The translations under genes and the position numbers were made by a program. Positions 1-59,620 of a stretch of DNA of 64,000 nt are shown one piece after another. A model generated the notes under the pieces. The model did not search any database. It had not been told where the DNA came from and saw nothing but the letters and a program-made list of their open reading frames with translations. Every line of letters begins with the position of its first letter. Position 1 is the first letter of the stretch. This DNA is from Nymphaea colorata (taxonomy: Eukaryota; Streptophyta; Magnoliopsida; Nymphaeales; Nymphaeaceae), in assembly GCF_008831285.2 (NCBI RefSeq), contig NC_045141.1, forward strand, positions 18,782,848 to 18,846,847, written 5' to 3'.

Positions 1-2057
1 ATGACATCATCGTAGGAAACTTTTTTGAAAAAATCGGTTTTGCAAAAAAAAAAAAGGAGGTTTTATTCATTTTTCAAAAATTGGTTTGTGTGTTTGGATG
101 ATACAAGCAAAACTCATTTTTTTTGTAAATAACTTGGGAGGACTAAGTTAATCAACTTATTGAAAAACAGGATATGATTTTTTTAGAAAATCTGGTTTTG
201 GTGTTGTTTGGATGCAAAATGTCGCTTCACATCCAAAAAGCTCTTTTGGAGTGTCATCCATTGATTATTGTCTTGTAGTAGGTTTAAATCGGGTTTGGAG
301 AAGACTCACTTGTAATCTTTTGACCTATCATTAAGTCGGGATGACTGTCTGGTGGGAACCAAAATTTTGTATTAACATTTAAACTCTATCGGCAACAACT
401 TCCTCTTATATCTTGGAGAGGGATCGGCGTCGGCATCGTGAGTATTCTTTGGCCGCAACGGGTCCGATCCTACCAGTTGGTCCAGATTTGAAAAGAGAAG
501 GACTTAGCGACAAGAATACTTTGAGTTTGATTGCGTTTTTGAAACCAAGCCTAATGCGGAAGTGCGGGGTGCTTGGAAGAATATCATTTTGGAGTTTGAG
601 AGGCAGTTCACAGATTTTGGAGTATTATTTGTCTATTCTTCATGAGGGGCTTCTTTTTTTCTTCTCTTATTGATAGTTTTTTCTATACATATTTTTTTTC
701 AAATTTTTAATAAAAATTAGAGGCCTAACCTTATGGTAAAATGGTCTTGAGATTTACTTGATAAACTTAAGGGTTGAACACTCACACTCTGTAAATCTGT
801 CCTCAAAGAATGGGGCGGATTTATAAACACCAAGTTTTAGTTTTTCGTAAATTTGATTTGATATTTGCAATAGATTCACGAAACAGTCACAAAGTATTCT
901 AGCTGACAATTAACCCCTTCAAAAAATAATATGCAAAGTAGAAGAGCATCCGATCTCCACTTAAAAAAATTAAATGGAACATGTATTTTGTTTTTATTGA
1001 TATGTGAGTTGATATGGGCTGTATTAGCCACTGTTTTAAGAGCTCCCCATATATGGATTCTCATTTAGAAAACTGGCGATTATTATCAATAGTGTTTTTA
1101 ACACAAAAAATGCCGTTTCTTTAGAAAAGCGCGTATTATATGCCAAAAACACCTTTGCCGTATAAAACGGGAATAAAACACGTTTTTTTAAAAAACATGT
1201 ATAATACCCGTATTATATGTTTTTTTCATTTTTTACAGTTTTTTGCCTTTTTTATTAATTTTCCTTTTTTTATAATTTTTAAGATATATTAAATGTTTAA
1301 AATTTTTAAAAAATTTACCAAACTTTTCTCGTTTTATTCTCGAGATATAGAACTTTGCCGTATTATACTTATATTTTTCTTCGCCGTTTAATACTCGTAT
1401 ACTTGTTTTTTGACAGTTTTACACATATCAACGTGTGCAATTTGTGGATGTAAACTGGCAATTACTTTACTGTTTAAAGGGGATGTATTGTATAAATAAA
1501 TTTTTTGAATTTTATTTCGTAAATGAAATACCTAAACGTGCTTTAACAATGTGGAAATTAGGAGTATTTTTCTACTGTTGAACTTTCCAACTATTTGAAG
1601 TGTTTTTGCTCTTATTTGTTTTCTTGAACAAACAATAGAGGCTGTTCGCAAACAGTAACATTATGTTACTGTTGGGTTTGATGCAGGAGACACCAACATA
1701 ATATTACTTTTCTCAATCAGCTTCTAAGAATTTATTTGGTAATAAAAACAGGGTTGTTACTATTGCATGTATTCAACCTAAGATTGAGACATGTTCATGA
1801 AACACCATTCTAATAATTAAGGCCGATACATGAAATCTTATGTACAATTACTGTTGCCAAATGCCTCAGAAGGAATCTTTGTTTTTAATGAGCTCAGTGT
1901 CTTTGAAGGAGTACTTTGTTTTCCCCACACTTTCGGCATCAAACCCGTTGGAGGAGTCCTCCAAATATTTTATTAATCCAACAGTACCAAAAAAACAATA
2001 TTCATAGGGGAACTAACAAAAAATTTCTGCAACCTTCACAAGGAGAAACATTGAACC

Positions 2058-2573
2058 TCAGACTAAAGGCTGCAAGGAAAGAGTTTGCACATCTGAATTT
2101 TGGTTGGTGATGTGGAACAATTGAACTTTGTTAGCCACTATTTGGGGAGCATATCCCCCTCTACCTTCAATAAGAGGACTAAGCCAAAATTTCCAATTCT
2201 TGTTGTTAGCACCGATGATTATGGTGGAGCAGCCATTGAAGTCAAAATGCAGAAGCGTCCAAGCTAACATCACAGTCTCATGAAAAGGAGATATTGATAT
2301 GCGGCAGAAATGATTTTCCATGTCAAAAAAATCTTTGGCTTCCTTTACCTTCACCGCAACCCAGCAAACACCATTAGTTTTTGTAGATGTTATTTGGATA
2401 ATTCCATGGTTAGGATGAATGGTTAGCCATTTACTCGGAATGATGCCAAAACTGGACCAAAAGCGCATTTCTAAAAGTTCCTCAGGCTGGCTATCGAGAA
2501 GGACAACAAAGCTACTAACACAATCCATCCATATGGGAGAGCACATCCAGTTAACAGGTCTGCTATCTCCCAC
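2058..2573 (-). pseudogene. Unrecognised 171-codon open frame, possibly a fragment
   Basis: An uninterrupted minus-strand frame of 171 codons stands out in an otherwise AT-rich, stop-rich region. It is rich in Trp, Phe and Ile and has no signal peptide, zinc motif or catalytic motif that I recognise. There is no convincing promoter or splice context. It may be a relic of a retrotransposon or of a duplicated host gene. I do not recognise the family. Confidence 0.25.
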
Positions 2574-2881
2574 ATGAAATCGCTTATTTACCCCACCCTT
2601 TCATTTGGAGTGAAAACTTTGGTCACACAAACCTCAATGGTACACTAAGGACCTTTTTGGTAAACAAAACAATATGTAACTATTTTACGAATATGACTTA
2701 AAAATTAAAAAGATTCATAAAATACTTTAAAAATAAAATAATTTTTTAAATTTACCTCAAACAAATTTACCTTCATTTGAAGCAGATTTATAAAACAATT
2801 ACAAATTATTTCATTTGCTAAAAGAGCCCTAAGGGGTTGTTTGACAACTTGATCTAGTGGGCGGGATGAACTTTGGATTAA

Positions 2882-2892
<11 letters not shown>

Positions 2893-2947
<55 letters not shown>
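2893..2947. repeat. (AT)n microsatellite
   Basis: A perfect AT dinucleotide run of about 55 bp follows a short CT run. Confidence 0.95.
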
Positions 2948-2951
<4 letters not shown>

Positions 2952-3306
2952 GGTTAATCCAAATGGTCTTTAAACATAATATTAAAAAAAGAAGACCTTC
3001 TTAAGTCAAGGTGATTGATAAATCCTTTAAAGTGAAAAAGTCGGAAGATCTGCCCACAAAAACGTCGAAATAACTCTAAAAACAAAGTTGTTGAGAACTT
3101 GAAATCATCAAGGAAGACGTGCTCAAAGAGTGTATGCTAAACAATAAGAACATGGTTTAACATGTCATTCATGAAACACAACATATATTATGTGTACATC
3201 TACTTCCGAATACAAATTTGAACACTATGGATCACATATTAGTCGTTAAAACAGTCGGTTTGTTTAAACAATAGATCTCTGTCAGTGAAGTGATCATATC
3301 AGTTTT

Positions 3307-3431
3307 GGATATGAGATTCGAGACTATCAAATGCCCTTGTAGTCATAGAAAATGCATTTTTTCGAGAATGGATATGAGATTTGAGACTATCAAATGACCT
3401 TATAGTTATAGTCATAGAAAATGCGTTTTTT
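3307..3431. repeat. Tandem duplication, unit about 60 bp
   Basis: Two adjacent copies both begin GGATATGAGATT, continue through ACTATCAAATG and end in CATAGAAAATGC followed by T-rich sequence. They start near 3307 and 3369 and differ by a few substitutions and a short insertion. Confidence 0.8.
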
Positions 3432-3790
3432 TTTTGAAAAAAAACACAAAAAAATGCGATAAATTAACTAACCGTTTAAAACTTAAAAAAAAGACGTTTT
3501 TTTGAAAAAAAATGTTAAGAATGATAAAAGGAATTTTTAACTCATTTTTCATGTTTTTTCAGTTTTTTAATGTAAAACAGTTTTTATTTTTTATTTATTG
3601 CAAATCTACTCATCTTTTGATGTTTATGTTATTAGTTTCTCACTTATTTTACTTTGTCTTCATTTTTAGTTTTTAAGTTTTTTTTATAAATGTATCATTT
3701 TTTTTTTCATTTTTTCAAAGTCGTGTTATTCTACCAAAGAAAAACCTCACCGTTTAACACTGTGAGACGTTATTTGTGACTATGTTTTAA
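3369..3790. repeat. Dispersed AT-rich repeat, copy 1
   Basis: The ordered words GATAAATTAA, GTTTAAAACTTAAAAAAA, CAAATCTACTCATCTTTTGATGT, TTATTAGTTTCTCACTTATTTTA and TTATTTGTGACTATG recur in the same order and orientation at 59760-60090, where they form the core of a TIR-bearing element. This copy has diverged, and its own terminal repeats are not clear. Confidence 0.65.
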
Positions 3791-4299
3791 AGTAGAACCC
3801 AATGACAAGGTCATAGTTGTTATAGAAAAGAAGCATATAAAAAAACAAAACATAACATTCGATGAGAAAACCAAATCAGATTCAGATTTAAAAAATGACA
3901 TTAGAAATAATTTAAATTCAAATTTCATACTATTGAGCTTAGATTTAAATTTAATTTGAAAAAAAAATATCCTGTATCCAATATCCATGCAATTTGTTCT
4001 TGGTGGCATTTAAGAGTCACATCGGGATATTCCATTATAAATTGAAAATTGGATTCTAATATGGTAAAATTTTTTCATCATTCATGTTCTAATCTAAATT
4101 CAAATTCACAAACTCGAAACATAATAAATCCGATTCCAAATCGAAAATTCTCCTAAATAATACCTAAAAAAAAAAAACATTTTAGAGGTCAGGAAGAGAC
4201 GTGGGGAGGAGCAACTGCGGCTTCGCTTTGTCGCGGGAAGGACGGTGACCCCGAGTGTCTGGAGGTTTCCGATGATCACCGCGCATCCATCCGACGGCC

Positions 4300-4572
4300 C
4301 ACGACGTCCCAACACAAGCTCTTTCGCCATTGGCCGAAACTCGTGTCGACCGACCTGCTATTGGTCCACGTCACCCAAAAGAGGCAAAACGGGGCCCGCT
4401 TCGCGTCATCGTCCCTCCTAGAGAAACGCTCCCCCCGCGACTCCGGCTCCTTTTAAACGCCACTCTCTCCCTCCCTCTCTTCGTGTTCCGTCTTTTCCCT
4501 TCCAGCCCGTTTCGCAGAAAGAGAGAGAGAGAGAGGAGAGAGGTCTGATCTGGTTTAGGAAATCAGGGAGAG
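4300..4572 (+). promoter_or_regulatory. BiP promoter and 5' UTR with ERSE-II
   Basis: An exact ERSE-II match (ATTGGNCCACG) occupies 4360-4370 and reads on as ATTGGTCCACGTCAC, close to the plant unfolded-protein-response element described for BiP promoters. A second CCAAT box in reverse (ATTGG) lies at 4329-4333. A TTTTAAA box at 4451-4457 could serve as the TATA element. The 5' UTR has CT-rich and GA-rich tracts (GA run 4517-4543). ERSE-type elements are bound by membrane-tethered bZIP factors with NF-Y, so induction by ER stress is expected. Confidence 0.75.
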
Positions 4573-9267
<4,695 letters not shown>

Positions 9268-11230
9268 AGTTTTTATAGACTGGACCATCCCCCCCTTCTT
9301 CTTCCTCTAATTGTTCTATAACGAAACCGAGAGATTTAGTTAAGAGAATATGCCAAAGAGTCCATCAGTCGGTGTTTTGAGAAAAGCTACGTTTTTCTTT
9401 CCTTGCCTGTAGAGAAATCTCCTTCTGAACTTTTTTCCCCATAACATTGTCTTTTACATCCCATCGTGTAGCTGGAATTCAAGACTGAATTTTTTGGAAG
9501 CCCGCTTTATACTCTCTCTCTCTCTCTCTGTCTCTTTTCCCTCTTCCAAGTTCATTATCCGTGTTTGATGATGTTAAGTTGTTAATGAAGTCGTGAAAGG
9601 AAGACGCCTTTTTATTCTTTTGAAATCTGGTGAGCAGATATTGACATTGTCGGGTGAGCGTGCAATATTTTCAGGATTCCTCCTCTTTTTCCACCTTGCA
9701 TTTTGGATGCTTTGTCCGTGTGTCCGAAATTGGAGGTTTCGGTCTCCACATTCTTCAATCTTTTCTGCACAGAGAAAGTTCTGCAAGTGCGTGTCCGCGG
9801 CTGTAGCTTGTGAGTATGAATTCATTCAACACTTTCGCGGCCAAGTGTCTTGCTTCTGTGCCTGCGGCTTTGGAGCAATCCAGTTGAATGATGGTTGTTT
9901 CCAATGGTGAACACTTTTTGTTAGCACATTCTACATCTTCCCAAAAGAAATGAGGTGTCGTCTAACGTCAACTCCGACCTGTGAATGGTCGGTCCCTTGT
10001 GTGTCCAAAACCTGTTGGAAAAGTTGGACTTCTGCAGCCTTCAAACGTGCCGTTGGGGCTTTCCTCTGTTATGCTGGTGGCGGTTTTAGATTTAGTGCCA
10101 CGTTCAGATGTTGGTCTTTCTGTCATTCAGACCTTTTCGGTTCCTTCTCATGTACCTTCCCTTGTGAGTATTTGCTACTTTCCATTAAGGGTCCTTTAGA
10201 AAAAAAAAATCCTTTGGCTTTTTAAGCGGTAGACTGCATAAGAAGAGATCATTGGAAAGCAGATGCTCATCCTCATCATCAAATCGGTGGGCATTGTGAT
10301 TCCCCATCTGTTGGTTCTTTTTTCAACAATGAGAGATCGTAACAGGATCGGCTGAGATTGAGCTCCAATGCTCTAGCAACAAGAATACACACGCTAGAGG
10401 GGCGTTACCCCTTCATGGGCAACGTTACAGAGAATGCTCGAAGGAAAGGCGGTGAAAAGGTTGCACGTGATTCAAATTCAAATAACCTAAGGGAAGTTAG
10501 AAGTAGATTTGAATTTGACATAAATCATGAAAGCCAGTTCCCAGACCATACCTTCACCATTTCTATAAGGTGGTGCGTTCACCATAAGGATATATTGCTC
10601 CGGACATAAGAACACTTGCGGCGAGTCATATTCACAAAATTAGCCAAACAGATTTCGCATCATAGCCTCCGCTATTGCCACTCGCATCTCACAATTTACC
10701 TTGTTGAAATTGTAAAAATGCTCGCTGTATCAATTCCAATTCTATGAAATTAATGCACCACTCGATACATCTTTCAGATCATTAATTAAAATACCCTTGA
10801 CAAAGGTTTGGGTTAGCCTGCGGCAGTTGTCATGCCAGTACCTCTCACACACAAATAGCTACAAAATGAGTCAGATCCATCCAAAGCTTGAAAATGTTAA
10901 AAAAATTGTATATTTTGAACAGGACTCTTCGAAGTCCTTTGCTAGACATTTTTAAAAAAAAAATTTTGGGTAGAGCGCCTTCTACGAGACTGTTATTCTG
11001 TCATATCATTTTCAGATGAGCCGCGGAAGAAAATGTACATACTTCTGTTATTTCTGTCACGCAAACTCAGCACCTTATCACAAACTCAGTAGGATGCATA
11101 TTGCTTGGAGCATCCCTCAACTCCATTTCCCGATTGAGGCAAGAAGGTCAGCCACAGGCTAATTAGACTCCCGGCGTTGGCAATAGCGCAAGTTCCTCCA
11201 ACAATAATAGAATCAGCAAAAACAGCTAAG
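9268..11230. other. Convergent intergenic region: BiP 3' end and CDKD 3' flank
   Basis: The region separates the BiP stop codon (TAG, 9265-9267) from the CDKD stop codon (11231-11233, minus). A CT microsatellite lies at about 9511-9533. Short open frames here (for example 9593-9910 and 10358-10609 on +) show no family motifs and are not called as genes. Both transcripts must end in this interval, but no clear AATAAA signal decides where. Confidence 0.6.
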
Positions 11231-53216
<41,986 letters not shown>

Positions 53217-54811
53217 CGCCGAACAACACAAGCCGATCCGCGAACCTGGGAGGACACTTCCGGCTCGGCGCACTTCGTCCTCAGAGAACACGTGCCCTTT
53301 CCGTTATAGCACGTGAGAAAGGGACCTCCCTCTCCGCTTCTTCCACACCATTTTCCCAACTGCCGCGGCCCGATTGGTTGCAGAAGAATAGGAAGAAAAA
53401 GAAGAAGCAGGATAGGGAGCAATGGAGGAGGAATCTTCGAATTTCTGAATTACGCAACGGATTAAAATCCCGCCATGGTCTACTCGCCGTCTATCCTCTC
53501 ACTCCTCCACTTCTTCTCCCTCCTTCTCCGCCTTCTTGCTACTTATATAAGCGACAGAATGCTCCCCAGTGTGCCCTGTCCTAATGCGAAATCTTCTCCT
53601 CCTTTCCTCTTCTCTTGCACCTTTCTCCAATGCCGAACTTCGATCAAGTCCCTGACACTCACCGTTATTAGAGAAACACTATCATACGTTTATAGAATGA
53701 CATCTCAAGCCTCCAATTTCTAATAAACACTCTACTCCATGAAAGATAAGTCTGAGCATCTGGTTCAAGTACCCAGTACAAACCTAAAAAAACGGCCTGG
53801 GTTGGCTCAACAGAGCTCAATTTGACTTGATTTATTTTTTATGTTAATTTTATTTAGTAATGATATATATTTTATTATTAAAAATATATTTTATATTCAA
53901 AAAACTTTATTTTATATTTTAATTTTTTTTTTTTTTTAACCTGAACGGGCCGACCCGATTGCCAACCCAATATGCGCCGTGGCATGCTCTAGCCCAATTC
54001 TCCCAGCCAGTGAGCTCTTGACCAAGCTTGGTGGTAAATTTACGGGTCGATTAATCCAAGATTTGATGGTATAATCACTTGGAGTGTTGAATTTGAATGT
54101 TTTAATTGCTTGACTTGAGCGTCAAACCTATCCACATACCTGTACAACGAATCGGTCAATGATATTACGGCCATTGATGATTCAAATTTGCATTACATTT
54201 GTTAAGAAAATGTGAGAGACGTAGTGTTGCTCATGAGATCTCTAGGTCTACGAAGAAGAATCTTTTTTTAGTTCCTCAGACCAGTCGTGGCTTGTATGTT
54301 GTGTTTAGAGTTATGATTTTTAGTCATGCAGCACTTGAATGCATGTAATTTTGAAGTCATAACAATGTAATGTTGAGACATTATAATGCAAGTTTTAATA
54401 CCCGAAGATCTACCAAAATAACGAATTCAAAAATAATTTTTGATCAATAGCTCTAAAGTTAATAAGGAAGCCGAGAGAAAAATCAGGACATGGTCATTAG
54501 TACAGTCAACCGGATCCAGGGAGGGGCCAATATGGGTGCTCAATGCTTGACTAGCGGCGGAGTCAAAATTTTTTTTTAAGGAGCACTCTTTACATTTTTT
54601 AATTATTTTAATATTTGAAAGAACACTCATATACATAAAAGATTAAATATTTAAAAGTAATAATTCAAAATAAAGAAAAATTGAGTTAGAATTTTTGTTC
54701 TATCACGTCCATGGCTAAACTGAGATTTGAGATTTTGAGGCAAATTCTCTTTTGGGATTTTGGTTATCGAGAATAATGAACACGAAAACCAGTAAACCAC
54801 GACTATATGGC
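53217..54811. other. Bidirectional intergenic region between CDKD and the lumenal protein gene
   Basis: The first 350 bp are GC-rich and hold the CDKD promoter and 5' UTR. The rest is AT-rich (T and A runs near 53.8-53.95 kb). Short open frames at 53378-53723 have no family motifs. No separate gene is supported. Confidence 0.6.
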
Positions 54812-54878
54812 CTACTTGCCAAAGGTGGGTCCCTTTGAAGGAGATATGTAAGTGGGGCCCCTTAGACGCTTCTCCGAC

Positions 54879-55015
54879 GTGCCACGTGGATGCCAGGGGG
54901 ATATTGGATAAGGGGAGAGGAGAATGCTTCTGCGTCTCCATCTTGATCCACGTGAAGAAGAGGAGGGAAAACGAAAGAAGCGAGAGAGTTCGAACGCCAA
55001 GGAAGAAAAAAGAAA
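54879..55015 (+). promoter_or_regulatory. Promoter/5' UTR with two G-boxes and an I-box
   Basis: CACGTG at 54883-54888 (within GCCACGTGGA) and at 54949-54954, with GATAAG (I-box) at 54907-54912 between them. The G-box plus I-box pairing is typical of light-regulated plastid-protein genes, which fits the downstream gene. Confidence 0.65.
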
Positions 55016-58000
55016 ATGGCCTCCTCCTTATCCTTCTCAAGCTCGCTCGATGGCCGTTTGCTCCAGGAGAATCAGTTAATCAGGAACCCTAAATTCCCTC
55101 TTCAGAAGCTTAACCGACGTCTCCGTGGATCTCTCTCCGGTAAAAACTTCCGTTCCCTTCCCCATTCTAACGTGGTCATTTTTTCACCACCTTGATTTGC
55201 GATAAATTCATGGCATTTGTCCCCATGGATTGTAGAAGTGTTGAAAATTTGATTATGGTACTAAAAAAATGCGGGAAGCTTGATTTTCTCTTCGTTGCGA
55301 TTCTTTTGGCTGATCATTTCTCGTTTGTTCTCCATGTTTTGTTTCTCTCGTCCTCCGATTGTTTTCTTTTTCAAAAGGAACCAATGAGATTTTTGAATTG
55401 GGGGTCGTAAAAAACCTTGTATTCGGCAGATGGAAAAGTGTTTGTATTTTAAGGCACTATGTTTGTGTGACAGGCTGCCCCCTTTTTCTTGCCATTCGTT
55501 AAGAATTAGGGAAGCTTAGCTTTCAGGAGCCAATGAGAGTGGTGACGATCATTTCTGTATCTGTACAATCATGTATAAATCTCTGTTTCATTTTTTATTT
55601 CGTTCTACATTTTAACTAAAAGGTTATGGTACTGATGGTATTGTCTTGTTAAAATCACTTGCATTTCATACTTAAGTTGGCTTATTTCGTTAAACATCCT
55701 TTTGGTTAGTTGTCATTTACTTTCTTTATAGTCATTCTAGCTTGGACCATGTCGTGGCATTCTTGTTTTTAGGAAAAAGAACATTGAATCTTTTCTGTTT
55801 GCAGAAAAGGCAAAAAATGATGATGGTCATGAAGTCTTCTCCCAGTTCAAACAGCTGAAACATGTGGCTTGTGGTTTGCTTGCTGTATGGTCAGTGTCAA
55901 CTGCTTCTCCAGTCTTGGCTGCAAATCAGGTTTAGATACACCTTCTCAGAATGTCAGCAGTCTGTGTAGTATAAATACAATTTACTACTAGCAAGTTTTT
56001 CACGTTACAAGAAGCTCTGGCATCTTTTTGTTGTTTTGAAATAATTCTCTTATGGCTTTTGGATGGTGTGTATGGATCAGAAATGATGCTTCTTATCTCC
56101 TTTTCAGATCTTAACTGCTGGAAGCCTGGAACTGTTATAGCAAACGTAATTTGACCATCAGTTTTAAGAACATCGTTGTTTGATTGACCCTATGAGGAGC
56201 TGTCAACTTTGAGAAGTCCCTATCTCAGCTAAAATTGATGGACGATTCCCTTTTTCAATTTTAATCTCCGGTTATACAACATTTAATGAAAAAGGGAAAA
56301 GTTTGACTGCTTTTGAGATTCGTTTACCATGTCAAAAGAGCGTCCCTAATGGCTGTCTACTAGTTCCATCATATGTCGACCACAGAATTGAAAAAGCTAT
56401 CCATATGAAGAGTACGTCTGTTTTTCTGCTGCAAGGTCCTTTACGGAACTAGTTGATAAGAGGTCCGTCCCCCTTGACATATACGTACTATTATAAAGAT
56501 AGTACTATTACTAAGGATGTAAATGGTGGGGTTCAAAATCATGTGTCCATGCAACAAATTTCAATTGATTGTCTTTGACAGGCCTTAGGACCATAGCTGT
56601 GAAACTCTTCAGTATATCTTGGTACCTTTTTATCGACAATGAAGTTTTAGTGCCTCATGAGATTCCATCAGAGAGAGAGAAAGGGCTAGTGGAATGGAGC
56701 AACTCATAAAATATAAGAAACCATTAGATAGTTTGGACATCTGATCAGATAGTTTCGGTAGTTCATCTGTTGCCACCTCAAAATTGGTTTTTAAGGTTAA
56801 AGGTAATTGCTCAGTTTTCTTTTTCAATAAGATGCTTTTAGGGTGGCAATAAGTGAGCTGTCCAATTTATGTGAAGCAGCAATTTTGGCTTTTCCATATG
56901 CACTGCCTTCGTGTGTATCTTTTTACAATATAGTTCCATGTAGCATACAAAAATGCACAGCTTATGAAGGTAGCCAAGTCCACTTCTATTTTGTGTTGCT
57001 CACCGATATGCTTCCTGTTCACAGAGGTTGCCTCCACTATCAACAGAGCCAAATCGCTGTGAGCGTGCATTTGTCGGCAATACAATTGGCCAAGCAAATG
57101 GTGTTTATGATAAGCCAATAGACCTACGTTTTTGTGATTATACAAATGACAAGTCCAATCTGAAAGGGAAATCACTGGCCGCAGCTCTCATGTCTGATGC
57201 AAAGTTTGATGGTGCTGATATGTCTGAAGTTGTGATGTCAAAAGCATATGCCGTTGGAGCAAGTTTTAAGGGTACATCTTTCTTCTTCATCCTTTTATTT
57301 AGGGAGTCCATCATTCTCTTATTTAAGCATTCAACTACCTGGCCTTGAAACTTCTTGTTCCTCTTTTACCTTTTAACTACCCTAAATCATTCAACAATAA
57401 GTTCTTAAATCTCCAGCGAGTTGGATTTGTCTCCAATACACTTTCACATTCTATGTTGCTTGAAGGTATTATTTTTTACTTTGTAGAAAATTAGGAATAT
57501 TTTCACTTCCTTAACATTTTAAGCTGGGACTCAGCCCTATTTGGTAACATAAGTTCTTGTTCTGGAGATGCTGATTACCTTTCAGTTATCTAACTGCACA
57601 CTTCACTTTCCAGATTCTGTGTGCTCATCAAATTGTCTCCTTAGACCAAATTATACTCATTCTAGAATGTGTGATAAAGCTAAAAAATGTTTTGATGGCT
57701 GAGTGCTTTTTCATCAAGTCATAGCCCAATTTTATTGTAGCCTGTGTAAGTGGATAGGCTCGCCATATCTGAGGATAGAGATATAAGAAATGGATCTAGA
57801 AAGAGAGATGTGCTAATCCGTATTATTTTATTGAAAACCTAGGCAGAGGTTGAGATGCTGAGACTAATTTCTGGGCTGTCAGACGTGGGCATCTTGGCAT
57901 GTGAAGGGCTTAGGTCATATCATGCCTCTACTAGGTAGAGTTTATCAAGCTTCTGAGCTGCTTCCATTTGAGTCAAGTCAAATTTCTTTAGCTTCTTTGA

Positions 58001-58777
58001 TCCAACGGATTGAATCTGTTAAAGAGGAATATTTCTAGTTTCTATAGTTTCAAAAGAAGCCTTGATCTCAGAACTTGGCAATGCCTGTTTCTACGTCCAC
58101 TATTGAGTTGTGGGTGTTTATTCTTTACTCGCTATCATGGAAAAGAGTTATGGTGCTTTTATCAACATTTCTTCCCTGAGTTATCGCTCAGTGTCTTGCT
58201 GGTGTGTGGGGTGGGTTAATTGACTAAGCGGATTCTGTGTTCATTTCAAGCCTTGTGAAAGGCAAGTTATATCCTATTTCAAAGCTTTAATTCCGATGGA
58301 ATAATCTGTCCTATCATTAGCATTTCCAATTATGAAATGCGATAACTGCAATATTCTCAAGATAATTCAGTTTAACTGCATATTGTCCAAAAATGGAACA
58401 GTGAGTTGTCCTGAGAGGCTGATGCTAGTTAAGTCTTGGTTGGAAATATGGATCAGGCTCAACTGAAGCAATGGGTTTGTCTTCAATCAGGTCAAGTTGC
58501 ATTGTTAATTATGAGGATGCCGTAATGAAGTGTGAACACTGGACTTTTTGCAGGGGTAGACTTCAGTAATGCAGTTCTTGATCGGGTTAATTTTGGAAAA
58601 GCTGACCTAGAGGGAGCAGTCTTTAAGAACACAGTGCTGTCTGGTTCCACCTTTGATGATGCCAAATTGGATGGCGCAATTTTTGAGGACACCATCATAG
58701 GTTACATTGATCTACAGAAGCTATGTGTAAACACAACCATCAATGCTGAAGGGAGAGCTGAGCTTGGATGCAGGTGA
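55016..58777 (+). CDS. TL17: Thylakoid lumenal pentapeptide-repeat protein (17.4-kDa type), 4 exons
   Basis: Exons 55016-55139, 55805-55929, 57025-57271, 58554-58777 join in phase to 239 residues. The N-terminus is Ser/Leu/Arg-rich (MASSLSFSSSLDG) like a chloroplast transit peptide. A hydrophobic lumen-targeting stretch follows, HVACGLLAVWSVSTASPVLAAN, with a likely cut after VLA. The mature part has CERAFVGNTIGQANGVYDKP, then right-handed beta-helix pentapeptide repeats of the A(D/N)LXX kind (DLRFC, NLKGK, KFDGADMSE, VDFSN, VNFGKADLEGAVF, TFDDAKLDGAIF) and ends CVNTTINAEGRAELGCR. The motifs match the plant thylakoid lumenal 17.4-kDa protein. Its biochemical role is not established. All introns are GT-AG. 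Confidence 0.92.
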
Positions 58778-59016
58778 ATGTTTTGGAGCTTCTGTATCCT
58801 CTATCTTCTCTCCTTTCCTCAAAATCTTGGGATATAATGTTCATATCCATTTTGTTGCATTACCAAATGAGTCCACATGTATCTCTTCTTGTATAAAGGA
58901 ATGGTGAATCCACATACAAGCTTGCTTTGTCTCAGTTGCTAATTGTCCTGTTGTGCCATGCTTTGCTTTCACAAATATGGAAGTTGGCAAACAGTAGTTG
59001 TAATTTCTGCATTTTG

Positions 59017-59017
<1 letters not shown>

Positions 59018-59091
<74 letters not shown>

Positions 59092-59101
59092 AGAAGAGAG
59101 A
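59018..59101. repeat. (TA)n(GA)n microsatellite
   Basis: A TA run of about 30 bp runs into a GA run of about 50 bp, just 3' of the lumenal protein gene. Confidence 0.95.
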
Positions 59102-59620
59102 GTGAGTTAATGCCGATCAAGAAAACTGCTGGTCTTTTAAGCGTACTTTAGTAGAGAAAGGTGGATTTTGCTGAACGCCGGCACTGTTGTACAAGATATG
59201 CTGTTTGAAGACAGATTAACTGCCAGTACGTGAAAGTCTGAAAGAATTTAGCAAGGTACATGGTGTGTCAACCGTATCCGCAGCGACTCGAAGGACGTTA
59301 ATAGCTATTTGGCAATTTTAAGCAAGACCATCAGTAGGGTTACTTTTATGGTGGCTTTTGTGACAGATGAGATTCTTCAGACTCGCCCGCCAACCACGCT
59401 TGCACGAAATCATAGTTGATCTCAGCATAAAGCTACTCAATCTCAGCTCAGGTTTGAATTGATTAAGTTCATCTCTTGCTCCATTCACCTATTAAACGTG
59501 TCCAGTTTGAGCATCATTCCCACACAAACAAGTTCAGTTTAACTTCATTCAGGGTAACACTCCAAGCATGTGACGAGATACTTAAGATTAGTTGTACATC
59601 AAAGATTTTTAAAAATTTTA

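Larger units (their letters stand above)
1..4299. other. AT-rich intergenic region left of BiP
   Basis: No recognisable gene is seen. The stretch is AT-rich with long T and A runs, a few short open frames without family motifs (for example 413-673 +), an (AT)n microsatellite, a 60-bp tandem duplication near 3.3 kb and a diverged dispersed repeat (about 3370-3790) that recurs near 59.7 kb. A weaker relative of the same repeat, with TTTGCCGT and GCCGTTTAATAC-type words, may lie at about 1080-1430. Confidence 0.6.

Noticed and set aside
413..673. 86-codon open frame near the left end
   Set aside because: No homology signal, motif or gene context; length is compatible with chance.
53378..53723. 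Short frames upstream of CDKD as a divergent small gene
   Set aside because: Low-complexity Ser/Leu/Pro translation of CT-rich promoter DNA and no conserved motif.
58927..59151. 74-codon frame across the TA/GA microsatellite
   Set aside because: The translation is a simple-sequence artefact (Ile-Tyr and Arg-Glu repeats).
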